Below, one piece after another: positions 34,965 through 47,027 of a stretch of 64,000 nt of DNA (positions are counted from its first letter, which is position 1; each line of letters opens with the position of its first letter). Position numbers and translations under genes: made by a program. Below the pieces are notes generated by a model. It was not told where the DNA came from. It did no database searches and saw only the letters and a program-made list of their open reading frames with translations. The stretch is taken from the NCBI RefSeq assembly GCF_002994745.2, contig NC_037089.1, positions 86,762,347 through 86,826,346 on the forward strand, read 5' to 3'. Origin of the DNA: Rosa chinensis (taxonomy: Eukaryota; Streptophyta; Magnoliopsida; Rosales; Rosaceae).

Positions 34965-35240
34965 TTATAAAGGGTACTCAAGAACTGAAATAGGCTCACT
35001 AATACAAAACTGCAGGAAGAAAAAGCCCTTCTAATAAAAGAAACAGTGAGAGAAAACCTGCATTATATGAGTGTTAACACCTAACAACTAAAGCAAAGCC
35101 TAAAATAAAACTCCATTGGCTTCTCAAATAAGAACTCTGTATAGCACCCCAACTGGTTAACATGAACATGCAGTGACATAATAGTTCATAACCGACATTG
35201 ATATTGAATTACTCCCTACTCTTTAGCTCTAAGGCTCTAA
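34965..35240 (+). repeat. degenerate copy of the zinc-finger last exon and 3' flank
   Basis: The segment around 34975-35060 (GGTACTCAAGAACTGAAA, then GGAAGAAAAAGCCC) matches the final exon at 33965-34028. 35085-35220 matches the flank at about 34325-34455 (CAACTAAAGCAAAG, CTCCCTACTCT). It has no open frame of its own and is a partial tandem duplication. Confidence 0.65.
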
Positions 35241-35348
35241 GCAATGACTTCGAAACTAAAACAAGCTGCATCATTCTCCACCAATGCTGCTTCAACTATA
35301 GATAAAAGGCTGAGAAAGTAGATTCATTGTAAAGCAGGAGAGCCTAAA

Positions 35349-36226
35349 TCATTTCCTTCTAGGCGGATCTCGGCGGAGTCCATACTTGTTGAGAGTCTTG
35401 ATATAACTTCTCATGAGGCTAAACTTGTTACTCCCCAAATGATACAAGTAATCCCACGAATAGATGCCAGTCTTATGCAAGTCATCGAAAAGAATCCTGA
35501 AACACATCCATTCCACAGTCCACAGTCCACAGTCACAAAACTAAACTCTTTCGTATATACAAACTACTCATGACCTCAATCATCATTCAATTCATAGTTC
35601 AAAACTACCTCACCCCATAGTTTCCTACAGGTTCTGCAGACATGATCCCCACCAGACGCCGCCCCGATATCACCTATCAATCAGACACACAAGTTCAAAA
35701 CAAGCTAAGATCTTTAAACATCTCACAGCAGCAATCTTATGAAAACCTAACCATCTGAAGATAACCACAACAAATTATTACCCTACTGGGAATATAAGAA
35801 TTTCGACAAAGTTATCAAATTACTTCTCTTTTTCACTTTCCCCTCCTATTTTCAATGTTAAGATAGCAACAATGATATCATAAAAGAAGGAAAAATGATC
35901 AAAGAAGTCACCTTTTCACCAGCAATGGACCTAATCTTGGCGTCAACAGCTGGACTGTGAACTCTTAAGAACTCAGCTGACAAGTTGAACACACTGCCAT
36001 TGCCAAACTCCACCTCTACCTGAATTGAAACGAACCCACATTCAGAAAAATTAACACCAACAGGAATTTGAAGCCTGAAAGTTCAAAACTTGAAACCCAG
36101 TTACAAGATTGAATAGATATGGGTTGAAAGGTTTACATATTTAGGCGCGTGGAGGGCGAATCTGATGAGCGGCGGAGCATCGGCGGTAGCGTGGAACCGC
36201 CGGACCGCTCTGTGGAGGGCGAGCAT
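35349..36226 (-). CDS. small DUF971 (GBBH-like N-terminal domain) protein, probably organellar
   Basis: Four minus-strand exons (36226-36137, 36019-35912, 35673-35609, 35496-35349) encode 136 residues in frame. The N-terminus MLALHRAVRRFHATADAPP is basic with Arg, Ala and few acids, consistent with a mitochondrial transit peptide. The body shows VEVEFGNGSVFNLSAEFLR, HSPAVDAK, SGRRLVGIMSAEPVGNYGV and FDDLHKTGIYSWDYLYHLG, the DUF971 signature that in animals forms the N-terminus of gamma-butyrobetaine hydroxylase. The plant protein lacks the dioxygenase part; its role is not established. It ends RRDPPRRK. The gene is convergent with the zinc-finger gene. Confidence 0.88.
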
Positions 36227-36421
36227 TCTTCGTTGTTGGTTTATTCTGGAGTTTCTGTAATGCCCGATTGCTTTTGCAGTGTGTGAATTCCGACCCGAGT
36301 CCGACCCATATCCTTTACAGTCTCGTGTTTATTAACACGTGTTCAACAGCGTGGTAAAAGGATTTTTTATTTTTCCCTTTGGGTCCAAATCACCAATTGT
36401 GGTAGAATTTTTCGTTTACTA

Positions 36422-36612
36422 GAGCAAGTTCGCATATTGGGTCACTAGCATTCACTGCTTTTAGTGTTATTTTCACCCTTTAGGTCATGAGTACGGTGTA
36501 TTTCGTGCCCTGGATCACGGGCATAGTGTATTTCGTGACTTAGAGAATGAAAATATATACTAAAAAGCAGTGAATAGTAGGTGACACGGTGACCCAACGG
36601 GTGAACTTGCTC
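36422..36612. mobile_element. MITE, PIF/Harbinger-like
   Basis: A 191-bp element with ends GAGCAAGTTC and GAACTTGCTC that extend into longer imperfect inverted arms (TTGGGTCAC, ATTCACTGCTTTTAGT). It is flanked by CTA on both sides (36419-36421 and 36613-36615). A 3-bp target duplication fits the Tourist/Harbinger class. It lies about 200 bp upstream of the DUF971 gene ATG, in its likely promoter. Confidence 0.75.
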
Positions 36613-36642
36613 CTAGAATTGGAGATACACCACCTCATCCTT

Positions 36643-37054
36643 TTTTTTTTGGCTGAATAGAGGGTTAAGAAAGGCAGTGAACCTCCTAAACGCCTCAAAA
36701 TTTATTTAAAGAAGTTAAAAGAGATACAAGGAGAGGGGGATTAAGCCAAAACCTCTCTAGTAAATATCAAATACACAATAAACAAACTAGCGAATACGAA
36801 ACTGTGGAAGACCTAAACGGTCACTATTACATGATGATAGTATGAATGGAGGAGTCAAATCCCACCAAACCAAGGCTGTGGAAGTAGTACCATAGTTTAC
36901 CAACAAGTCTGCAACTTTATTACCTTCCCGAAAAATGTGAGGTGAGAGAAAATGCATCATCGAAATACGGTGCAAACAATTCTGCCACTGAACCCTTAAT
37001 TGCCACGGAACCAACTGGGGAGAGCGTATGAAATCAAGGACAAGAGAAGAATCT
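36643..37054 (-). mobile_element. 5'-truncated LINE with RNase H remnant
   Basis: A T run starting at about 36641 marks a poly(A) tail on the minus strand. ACCTCATCCTT occurs at 36632-36642 and 37055-37065 as an 11-bp target duplication. The minus-strand frame 37014-36787 contains MMHFLSPHIFREGNKVADLLVNYG, the C-terminal signature of the RNase H-type (RVT_3) domain of plant LINEs. Only about 410 bp remain, so it is a dead 5'-truncated copy. Confidence 0.8.
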
Positions 37055-37284
37055 ACCTCATCCTTGACGGAACGAAAAAAACTTACTTTTTTTTAAGGCA
37101 AAACTTGCTTAAATTTTGATTCCCTTGTGTTGGTGAACGTATAGAAGCTGTGAATTCAAATTATTATCTTTATTTTGATAATTATTTCGTGTTAATAAAC
37201 ATGTCATTAGTGATTTGAAAATAAAGCAAATGATATAAACATGTACTATTTCGTATAAGTAAACATGTCATTATCTATATTATC

Positions 37285-37565
37285 CATACTATTATTAAGA
37301 ACAGAGATTTTACTAGTCAAAACTGAAAAAAAATGTACCAAATATAGTTAAATTACAAAAGAAATAGCAAAAAAGAAAAAAGAAAAAAGGTGCGAAACAA
37401 ATAAGTACGTGGGAAAAACTACATACCCCATGAGAAACTTTCCACTGAATCTATTTTCTCTGCTATCCGCATATAACTTTCTTTTTTTATATATTTTGTT
37501 CAAATAACTTTTACGAAAAATTACAATAGAATTTTTTTTTTATAACACATACAGAGCATATGGTT
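37285..37565 (+). mobile_element. Helitron-like or related short element (copy 1)
   Basis: Begins with ACTATTATTAAGAACAGAG followed by ATTTTACTAGTCAAAAC and ends near ACACATACAGAGCATATG. A second block at about 63055-63312 has the same start (ATTATTAAGAGAAGAG, TTTTGTTAGTCAAAAC) and the same end (ACACATGCAGAGCATGT), with an AT-rich middle of similar length. ACATGC-AGA-GCATGT can form a small hairpin, as at Helitron 3' ends. No clear CTRR terminus was found. Confidence 0.4.
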
Positions 37566-38929
37566 GCAAATGGGTATCGAAGAAAGTAAGCCCTTATTGT
37601 ATTACTATTATCCAAATTTTACACCACATTGTCAACTTTAGGAGCAAATGAAAAGTTGTGCATTTTAGATTAATCAAGTTAAAGGGATCCAAACAAGGAT
37701 GTCATTCCTAATTGTCACCATCTTTATAGTTCTACAATTGACTTTTTATTTTTTTCTTAATATGAATTAGCATAACTATAACTTGGGACTCTGGGAGAAC
37801 AATAGTGCAACAAACTCAGTGTCATGCTAGGTGCATGAGATGTATATAGGGCAACTACCAAAGAACATCGTTTTCTTAATCTGCTATACATAATTTAGTC
37901 TTGGTTTCATGTTGGAGCAAAAGGAGCACTGATAGGATAGGATCATAGTATAGTTTAGGTTAGCCTACTTCCTTGTTATACCATACATATCAAATGGACT
38001 ATAGCTTCTCTAACTATCTATTTTAAATCTAAAAAGAAGTAATTGACCTTTTTTATATATTAAGACAATGAGAAACATGAGAGATTCTAAATCGCTTATA
38101 TATAAGAATCCAGGATTATGCTAATTTCTTAATTAGTTAGTTACATAGAAAATGTATATTCTGAGATGCAAACAACATATGCATCTTAAAAACTAGAGTT
38201 CTAACACCTAACTTAGTTGATGACTTGATGCTAATTTTCTAATTAGTAATGCATTAATATACTTAGGTTACATTTCGAAACAAAGAAAAAAAATACTTAT
38301 GATAAATAGTTATTACTTGCTTGTTATATTAATTACTATACTCTCCAAATGCTTGATTGATTAATAGTCTCGATCTAATATTACTTGCTTGTAATTTTAC
38401 TGATTAATAGTTACTCTCAAGTTCGAATTTCCCTCCCTCCGAAGATTGAAAAGAGAAGAATTGAAGTTCACTTCTTAGGATTAATACCAAGTGTCCGTAC
38501 GTAATGCTAGGAGATGATGCATAATTCTGAGAGCCTGAGAGACACAGTGATAGTGGTGCTTAGCACGACCTGCATCCATTTACACAGCTTGCTATACAAA
38601 TTCATCAATATAGAAATGTTCATGTTGTCCAAGTTAAATTGACCCATATTATTAAACGATATGATTGCATAGTTCATCATGACCCGGCCCTGTACTTGGT
38701 TTGCCAAAAATTCACAAAGTCAATCTTAAAATGGACACTAAACCAAGTAGTACTAAAACCTGGAGAGACATCATAATGATATATGTATGATCCACCATTG
38801 AGGGATTTATAGTTACTTAAGGGACAAAAAAAAGTAGCACCTCGATCATCATCAGCATTGCAACACTAGAGGGGTCATGGAAATCAAAGTTTTTATTCTT
38901 TTAAGCTTCTCTGGTCGGATATATGTTAT

Positions 38930-39115
38930 GCATTACTCAATCTAGCTCCATGATAGTGAAAGAGCAAAGACTTCGAAATCATCAGCACACGCGCATTGAA
39001 ATTAAGATACATTTCCGGAGATTAATGCATTACTCAATCTCCATGATAGTGAAAGAACAAGAACTTCGAAATCATCAGCACACGCGCATTGAAATTAACA
39101 TACATGCATTTCCGG
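38930..39115. repeat. ~90-bp tandem duplication
   Basis: Two copies contain ATGCATTACTCAATCT, CCATGATAGTGAAAGA and the shared CTTCGAAATCATCAGCACAC. They lie about 200 bp downstream of the MYB stop codon, probably in or near its 3' UTR. Confidence 0.8.
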
Positions 39116-39320
39116 ATATTCAACACACAAATTAATACAAGAATTAGTAGTGATCGAAAGAGAAGAACTGATCATGATGGAAAGAAGAGGATCAAGCTCA
39201 ATCAAAATCACAGTCTCATTAACTGTTTCAACAGCTTTTTAACTTATGATCAGTGATCATGAAACTAAAATAGGGCACTTAGAAGAAAAGGTATGAAATA
39301 TGTTCTATGGCTACTTTGGT

Positions 39321-40371
39321 TCAAAAGAAGAAAAGGTCTTGTTCCAGATTGTTGAAGCCATCCCACGAGAGCATGGAATCCACACTCTCAACCCATTGTT
39401 GTAGACAGTTCTGTTGCAGTAGCGATCGATCACCTATAGAAATCGAAGGGTTGTAATTAGACTCTTCCACAGAAATTGAAGAATTAGTAGTAGTAGTGGT
39501 AGCACTAGTGTTGTTGGAACTAATGGTGCTGCTGTTGCTAACTCCTTGGTTCAACATGAATGTTCCCAAATCCAAGCTCCCACAAAACATTTCGTAGTTT
39601 TCCAAAACATCAGCGGTCTCATCAAAGGCACTTAACTCAACCTCATTGGAAAGTTCTTCAAATCCCTTATTCCCATTATCATCATCCTGGAGCAATTTCG
39701 GCTCCAAGCCATTGTCTTGTCCTAGTTCTGTTGAAATATCAGTAACTATCTCTTTGTTGTCTTCCATGCTTTCTTTTGGATCAATGGCTTTGTTGCTCAC
39801 AGAGTCTACTCCGAGGAGCTTTAACCTCTTCTTGATCCTTGTATTCCAGTGGTTCTTGATTTCATTATCCGTCCTACCCGGAAAATGTGAAGCAATCTTA
39901 GACCACCTGCAGATCAATCAGTTTACTATTAGGCCTTGGTAACAAAATCTGTTTACCCTATTACTTTTTGTGCAAGGACTAAAAGAAAGCGCGAGAATAA
40001 TACAATACCTGTTACCAAGACATGAATGGAGTTGAATGATCTGATCCTCTTCCGTTTCTGTAAAAGCACCTCTCTTGAGGTCTGGCCTTAGATAATTGAT
40101 CCATCTGAGTCTGCAGCTTTTCCCACATCTAAGCAATCCTACACCACCATACAAATGTTCACCAAGTCAAACCATGGTCTCAAACAAAGGCTAATTCGAA
40201 GAGAGGAAGATATCGTAAACATGTGTAGACAAATCTACCTGCAAGCTTAGGAACCACTCTCCAGCAATGGATCCCATTGTTGAGGATAAAATTCATGAGC
40301 TTGTGATCCTCCTCAATTGTCCATGGACCTCTTTTCAACCCAACTTTGTCACAACAAGGCTGCCTTCCCAT
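39321..40371 (-). CDS. R2R3-MYB transcription factor, subgroup 8/MYB40-like
   Basis: Three exons (40371-40239, 40138-40009, 39906-39321) give 282 residues, with introns at the two positions typical of R2R3-MYB genes. The N-terminus [18 protein letters not shown] leads into R2 (about residues 14-61; [13 protein letters not shown]...HCWRVVPK) and R3 (about 67-112; [13 protein letters not shown]...[20 protein letters not shown]). The tryptophans defining the helix-turn-helix cores are present, with the usual exchange of the first R3 Trp for Phe. [20 protein letters not shown] matches the DNA-contact linker region. The [13 protein letters not shown]...NNGIHCWR sequence is closest, by recall, to the MYB40/20/43/85 group, some of which control secondary-wall and lignin genes. 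The acidic, Ser/Thr/Asn-rich C-terminus, with TTTTTNSS, is a likely activation region. Confidence 0.93.
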
Positions 40372-42270
40372 TTTTCGCAGGCTCAACAGATTGAGCAAAT
40401 TTGCTAAGTGGACAATAAAGTGGGGAAGGCTAGCCTTAAAAGGAGCCTACAATTCCAAACAAAGATGCTGCCAGTTCATTCAGGCACATAAACAAATCAA
40501 AGCTGTTGTTTGAAGGGGAGAAAAATGATTGAATGGAAAGAAAAGAAAAGCATTTGAGGTTTTGATATAGGTATAGAAAAGCTAGCTAGCATGAAACTTT
40601 GTCATTATAAAATGGCACCACTCCCTCTATAGAGCCAATTGAATCAGTCCTGTTTTGTTACAGCAAAGAAAAACCAGACGTGGGTCGCCTTCAATTCATT
40701 GATGAAAAAACTTTGAATTATTATTTTAGCAACCTAAGTCCTCTCTCATTTGCTGTAATGTAGGTAATAAGCCAAGAAAATAAACAATGAGCTTGATTGG
40801 GATTCCTTTGTTCCTCTGAAGGCTGCCCACTTTTGTCGTTGGAAGCAACTCTTTAGGCTTTGGGGAGAGAGATGCCTTCACTAGCAAATGAGACTATCCT
40901 AAAATTCCAAAAATGGCGGATTCACTTGGGACTCGGATGAATCAACTAAGTTGGTCTACAGCCTACATCACAGAGTTTAAGTCCTCAGTCAATGTGTCTT
41001 AGTTAATTAGCCGAAAAGTACAGAAGTGAAAAAGAGACAAACAGAGCTTCTTAGAATCCTGACCTAATAATTAAAAGATTTGATTCTTGCTCACTTACTA
41101 AATAACATCTATACTTCCACCTATTTCATCTTTATTCAATTTTGAGAGAAAATTAATTGATTGAAATACATTGTTAGTTCATTTCTTGCACGCGTGGGAA
41201 ATTGTTATACGTTTCTTTAGATGCTTTTAAGAGAAGGAACTTTGAGATCATCATTTGAGTTAACTTGTGAATAAGTACATGCATAAATTAAGTAGCATAT
41301 ATATTTGAGCAAGCAAAATCATGCAAAGCTGCAACCAGGCGATAGAAAAAGGCATTGAGAAAAGAGGAAAAACCCAAAATGGGGTTACCAGCAATCTCTA
41401 AAATGCCTAAATGGGGAGACAGAAGGGGTCGCTCATGTACGATGACTCGAGTACAGAGCCTACCAGTATGATGTTCTGTGGTCAATAGATATTTTCTTCT
41501 CTTCTTTTGGGTTTTGTTTCTGTTTTTATTTTTTTTATGGCTTTCTAAACAATCTTTTACAACTTGCACAATGTTATAATCGTTGGACAACCAGAAAAGT
41601 GAAGATTTCTTGCATACAAATACTCTAATACCATGTTAGATGACCATTCATTGGACCCTAAAATTTAATTTGTCGAAAAATAAGTCAACAATGTATGTCA
41701 AACTAAACATAATATGATTTAGAAGAGAGTTTGAAGGGGAAACACCGATATACTTGGTTGAACTGAGAAGATGTCTCTGTACATTGAAAAGTATGAACTT
41801 CAATAATGCTGTTGAATAAATTAAAATATGGGAAAATGATTCCACTATTGGTTGACATACTTACCTCTTAGGGCAATATGCAAAATAGTTTATATTACCA
41901 AATGGAACAATGATTTGCAGACTTTAGTTTGGTTCATGCACACGAATATTCTCCATGATCTTTTTTGGAGATGCAGAGTCATCAGAAACACAAACATTTG
42001 GGGCCATAGTCTGCTGTGTGGAAAACATTATCTTCATGTTCCTGAAGCTAGCTCACCATTCTTGATTAATTATCAAAATTTAATCACATTTCTTCTAATT
42101 AAATTCTCGAATAATATCGGCTGCACAACATGGAATCATGGATGTCATGTTTTTTCGAAGGCTACATACATGCAATGCAAATTGACCTCCCGAAATGGTG
42201 CCTGGCTTTTGACATTTTCGAACGATTATTTCGACTACTAGAGTTGCAAAATTTGAATTGTATTACTATA

Positions 42271-42290
42271 ACCCTAACCCTAACCCTAAT
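42271..42290 (-). repeat. telomere-like CCCTAA units
   Basis: Three consecutive perfect CCCTAA-type units (AACCCTAACCCTAACCCTAA). Too short to mark an old chromosome end; similar motifs occur by chance or as telo-box elements. Confidence 0.7.
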
Positions 42291-43391
42291 ATTATATATG
42301 TTTGCAGTTATGCTTAGAAATTAAAACAAATATCCCTGACATCATTGTTGGCCGGTGAAAGAGGTCAAGAACAAAGATCTAGTAGCTGGTGACAAAACTG
42401 ACGTCCAGTTGGAAAAGCATCTAATAGCTAGTAGTAGCAAGCTGCCAGAGTACATAGCTCTGCCTAAGCAAACAAGCTAGCTAGTTCACAAGCAAGTGCT
42501 ACTGGATAATCTTAGCAGAATGTACCGATAATTTGTCGATACCACACATTATCAGCCGCAGATCTACGGATGTCAATGAAGGACATCACCGCAACTCAAA
42601 TTTTTGTTTTAGCTATTGAAATGGTCAACATGGTCATTTGTTTTTCTTTTTCTCAAGGGTGTGGGAGCAATGCGTTTGAATATGACTGAAAAGGTAAGCA
42701 AAACAAGCTAGTGTGTGCACTAGTAGATCAAAGGGAATGCCAATGAAGGCAACCGTCTACATTACTCAACATGTTCTTAAAGAACGAGGAGCAATATGTT
42801 CGATGATTACTTTAAAGAAGTTGAGGCAATAATAATTCAGCAATTAAAGCAAGCTAGCGTGTACGCTCTTACATCTCGTCTTGAGGAAGAAAATTTCTTA
42901 GATTATCTCTTGTCACTAGCGATTGCTAATTACTAATCAAAACGGCTAACATAGGACATGAGAGATGCTTTTACAGATTCGATGGGGCCAAAACAGTCAA
43001 AAAACGACTTATTCTTAATCAGCAGTATGAAAACTAGGCCTAAAACAAACAATGGTCCAGTCGGTGGTGATGGAATTAATGTTGGGAAGGGTATCTAGGT
43101 TGAAGAAGAAGAATGAGGAATAATTGTCGTGTATACAAGGATGAGTTTGAATGGCCATTCCCATTGGCCATTCCCATTGGTGTCCTTCATATTTAGCATC
43201 TTTAGGTACAAGAGTACAACTACTATACTACAATTCCCATACTCAAGTCGCTTTCACGGTTTCACCTCTCCGGTCTGGTCCTAGGTTTGATTTCATCCCA
43301 AGTCCTACAAAGCCCAAACTCCTGGCCGGGCTAGAGAAAAAGTTGGTGGTTGGGCTTTTCAGTTGTGTAAGGTTTTATAATGTGTCAAAGC

Positions 43392-43442
43392 ATCTCAATT
43401 ATTATTTCTCAAAAAAAAAAAAAAGAATCTCAATTATTATTT
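43392..43442 (+). mobile_element. minimal poly(A) insertion with 16-bp target duplication
   Basis: ATCTCAATTATTATTT (43392-43407 and 43427-43442) flanks 19 bp, CTC plus 14 A plus GA. Same design as the insertions at 18724, 29049 and 31063. Confidence 0.7.
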
Positions 43443-44333
43443 TTATATTATATAACACAATCAAGTCATGACTCATGAATCTCATATTATTGGTGGCAGG
43501 AAAAACATACACTCGGGTGACATAAAACCAACATAGATGTTTTATTTTAAATATTTGGTCCTGATTTTTCACAATTTAAAAAAAAGATTGCAACGAAGCA
43601 TATACAGTTTAGAAGTTGTGGATTTGAAAGTCTATACTCTATCCACTAGTCTTTAGCCATACTCGAAGCATGATTTCCCTAAAAAATTATGTTATTTTGA
43701 CAGACGGAGATACAAATTAGATGAAGTTCTTTTTGTTAGCATGTTGTATTACAGAGGTTCCAAACTAGGTGTGGTGATGCCATTCCACTCCCTTGTTAGA
43801 TTCACTGAATTGTATTTATGCTATTATGAAGAACCAAATGCTTGTTTATAAAGAGGTTTATTGATTTTTAGTTTTGTCCCTTTATATTTTTGACACTGAT
43901 GCCATCATCTAACACTCTTTTGACAGTGATGAACCTATAGATGAGACGCAAAATTTAAGTATGTAATACGCTGCATTGATAAAGCAACCAACCATGAAGA
44001 GTCCACCTTCTTCTTTCTTCGTCTTCTCATTTTGACCTAAACCTCTTCTTCTCATGTTGCCATGAGGAGTATAATGTACTGCAGTTGGTTGTGCATATAA
44101 AAGCCCCCCATGACATGCTCTCACAGCCGCGAATAAACCAACTCTATCTTAACGGTTGCACACTTTCTCTCCGACTTCCACTCTCTCTCTCTCTTTTCTT
44201 CTCCTCCTCCCACTTTTCATTTCAATCTCTCTTTGACTCCAGAACAAAAACAATGCACCAAATCCATGCAAAAATCACTAACCCTATGAATAAAAAGAGA
44301 CAACTACAGATCTCGTTCCTGTTGCGTTTTTTA

Positions 44334-46212
44334 TGAAAGGATCGAAACCACGTAACAACAATAGGAAGAGACCACCGCGCAACGATACCAATTCCTGGAG
44401 TAGGATCTTCTGGTGCACCATCTTCATCTTCTTCAACCTCCTCCTCCTCTCCGGCTTCACCTTCTCCACTTTCCGGCTCCTCTTCGGAAGTAAACAATCA
44501 TTACTTCGAGTTTTTTATTAGTTTATTCAAGTGTTATGGATATCTATTGCATCGAACTAGTCTAAATCGTAGATGTGAATTAATGTTATTGCAGAAATTT
44601 CGACCAGAACTATTGCTTAGATGGCCAACTGTAACAAAAACCGCCGTAACCGCCGACTCTCCAGTCACCATTTCCGTCCGAGAAGTAGTTACCTGCCGGA
44701 CCAGTCACTGGTTTTACTAAACTACCCTCGAACCGGTCGCTTATTTACAAAGGAGGAAATCGACTGCATTTACTTCTCAGCTAATGACCTCTCCGCCCCG
44801 CCTCTCTTCAAGCAACCGCCGCTCGACATGGATGGCGAGGATCCCTACAACCAGATCATACGGTGCCCGCTGCAGTCCGGAGATGGCTTTAGGGTTTCAG
44901 TTGGTTTTAAAAAGTAAAACGGCGACGTAACGTCTGTGCCGACGTACACGTGGGACTCACTGGCGTACGATGCTGTCATTGACCACGACAACAACACCGT
45001 CGTTTTAGTGAAAGGCCTCAACTTAAGGCCAGATAGGGTTTCAAATGCCTCGAGATACGAGCGCTTGTACGGCTGGGATTTCAGCACGTCCAACCATTTG
45101 TTGCAGTCCAACGTCGTTTCTTTGGCGCAGGAGTTCGTACGGTGTATCGTTGAGTGTGTTGATCAGGAGCAAACGTGGGGTGAATGATGCGGACGTGAAG
45201 GTCTCAGTTAGGTTTAAAGGAAGAAGTGGAGAACAACAATAGTGGACACTATAGCCCGGCAGGGGCTCCGGCCCGGACTCGTCGAACCGCCCCGGAATAA
45301 AGAGCACGGAATGTGTATATGCTCCATATGGTGAGGAACCAGGGTCGGTTCTTGAAGGAATATTGGGTCATATACCATGCTGAAATGGGAGTGCAACGTT
45401 GGTTTATTTACGACAACAATAGTGATGATGAAACTGATGTCGTTATTGAGCTTCTACAGAGTGGGAACTACAACATTACCCGGCACCTCTGGCCTTGGAT
45501 CAAGACCCAGGAGGCCGGGTTCGTGCATTGCGCGTTACGGCCGCGCAAGACGTGCCAGTGGGTTGATGTGGACGAGTTTTTTCACATGCCTTCGGGGTTA
45601 TTATTACATGACGTGCTGCCCAACCAGTCCAAGTATGGTTATGGTGAGGTTCAGGCTTGGTGCTATATTTTTGGGCAGTCGGGCCTCAAGAGTGTCCCGA
45701 TTCAGGGCGTGACGGTAGGGTACACTTGTTGCGTGGCGGCCCGGATAGGCACAAGAGCATTGTGAAGCCGGAGGCGTTGGATTCGACATTGATGAATGTG
45801 GTGCACCATTTCAAACTTAGAAATGGTTACGAGGCAGTGAAAGCTAGCGGATAGGGGAGTGTTGGTTATCAATCACTACAAGTACCTAGTGTGGGAGGTT
45901 TTTAAGGAGAAGTTCTATAGGAGAGTGGCGACCTATGTGGCGGACTGGCCGGAGGAGCAGAATGTGGGTTCCAAGGATCGAGCCCCGGAATTGGGGACGA
46001 AGGAGGTGGAGCCACCGGATTGGCCGGAGAGGTTTTGCGAGGTTAATGACACTGGACTTAGGAACCGGGTGTTGAAGAACTTGGCTGATCCGTATACAAG
46101 GCTTTTGCCGTGGCAGGAGGGTTATCAAAAACATGAGAAGAGAAGGGTGAGAAGGAGAAAGAGAAAGAGACGAAAGCATAGAGGGTATTTAATTATGACT
46201 CTTGTGTTGTAG
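44334..46212 (+). pseudogene. GT92 (DUF23) glycosyltransferase pseudogene
   Basis: An N-terminal block (MKGSKPRNNNRKRPP, membrane anchor IFWCTIFIFFNLLLLSGFTF) ends at a GTAAAC donor near 44488; the next block begins at about 44595 after TTGCAG. Recognisable GT92 features follow in order: LNYPRTGRLFTKEEIDC, YTWDSLAYDAVIDHDNNT, RYERLYGWDF, VRNQGRFLKEYWVIYHAEMG, RWFIYDNNSDD, TCQWVDVDEFF, INHYKYLVWEVFKEKF and SKDRAPELG. The frame is broken repeatedly: a shift near 44690, an in-frame TAA at 44915-44917, shifts near 45150 and 45320, another near 45735, and a TAG at 45852-45854. The intact gene would be a Golgi type II enzyme of the plant DUF23 family. Assembly or sequencing error is unlikely to explain so many lesions. 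Confidence 0.85.
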
Positions 46213-46938
46213 GGGTGGATTAGTTTGTTCACTATTTTTTGTAGATAGAGAAGTGTTAAGCTGTTAATGAAACGATTAGAAATGAGGATAGTGTGTGCAA
46301 TGTGGTGTATGTATAATATGCAATACCTCAATCAATGGCTATTAGTTTGAAGGCATGTAAATTGATGGAGGCTAGGGTTACCTATATAGGGTCAACTTTC
46401 AATTTATGTTGCATATGGTTATCTTAGTTTTAATTATTTTCATGTTTATTGTCATGGAGCAATTCTAAGTTCGAACTTCTCAATGCACTATTAAAGATTC
46501 ATATGACTGTATACATATGACTGTATACTAATATATATATATATATAATAGTTTTTTTTTGGTTGAGAATATCATTACTTTAATTTATATCATTTTAGTT
46601 CCAACAGTGAGATTTGAATTTGAGATCTTATGGGTATGAACTTAATTTCAGACATTAAAATTTAGTTGATTACACAAATCTTAGTCGTATTGACAAAATA
46701 TTCGTTAGCAAGATCTTTCATTATAAAAGAATCCAACAAACAAAAGCCTAATCGTTTTAGCTAACTGATATGATTTCCATACAGGCATATTAACAATGCA
46801 AGATGTAGGGTGATAGATGAAGGAAGACGTAATATTAGCCGTCTACACACCTCTCTTTTGGAATCTAGACAAAACCCCGGATTCATAGCCGTTGCAATTG
46901 CCTAAAACACCATACGATTCAAAATAAAACTCAACCGT
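46213..46938. other. intergenic
   Basis: AT-rich sequence with an AT dinucleotide run near 46530-46548. No gene. The right end is the promoter of the RING gene. Confidence 0.5.
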
Positions 46939-46947
46939 TATAAAACC
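46938..46947 (+). promoter_or_regulatory. TATA-like box of the RING gene
   Basis: GTTATAAAAC lies about 85 bp upstream of the ATG at 47028 and is followed by a CT-rich leader, a normal layout for a plant promoter. Assigned by sequence only. Confidence 0.45.
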
Positions 46948-47027
46948 CTACCATTCCCCACTCTGCCTTTTTCTTCTCTTCACAACACAAACCCTTCACT
47001 TTGTCCGATCCAAAACACCCATCAACA

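Larger units (their letters stand above)
37066..39320. other. AT-rich intergenic DNA with Helitron-like block and tandem repeat
   Basis: Contains the element-like block at about 37285-37565 and a ~90-bp tandem duplication at about 38930-39115. Otherwise it is AT-rich, with no gene seen. The right end is the 3' flank of the MYB gene. Confidence 0.45.
40372..44333. other. long intergenic region upstream of MYB
   Basis: The first few hundred bases are the MYB promoter and 5' UTR; TTTTATAATG on the minus strand near 40603-40612 is a possible TATA box. No gene was recognised in the rest. It contains three telomere-like CCCTAA units (42271-42290), a minimal poly(A) insertion (43392-43442) and a short duplicated GGCCATTCCCATT (43152-43180). 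Open frames such as 41852-42241 have no known motif. Confidence 0.45.

Noticed and set aside
41852..42241. 129-codon plus-strand frame in the MYB upstream region
   Set aside because: No recognisable motif and average AT-rich composition; chance frame likely.
42271..42290. Telomere-like CCCTAA repeats as a chromosome fusion scar
   Set aside because: Only three units; such short runs are common in plant promoters and by chance.
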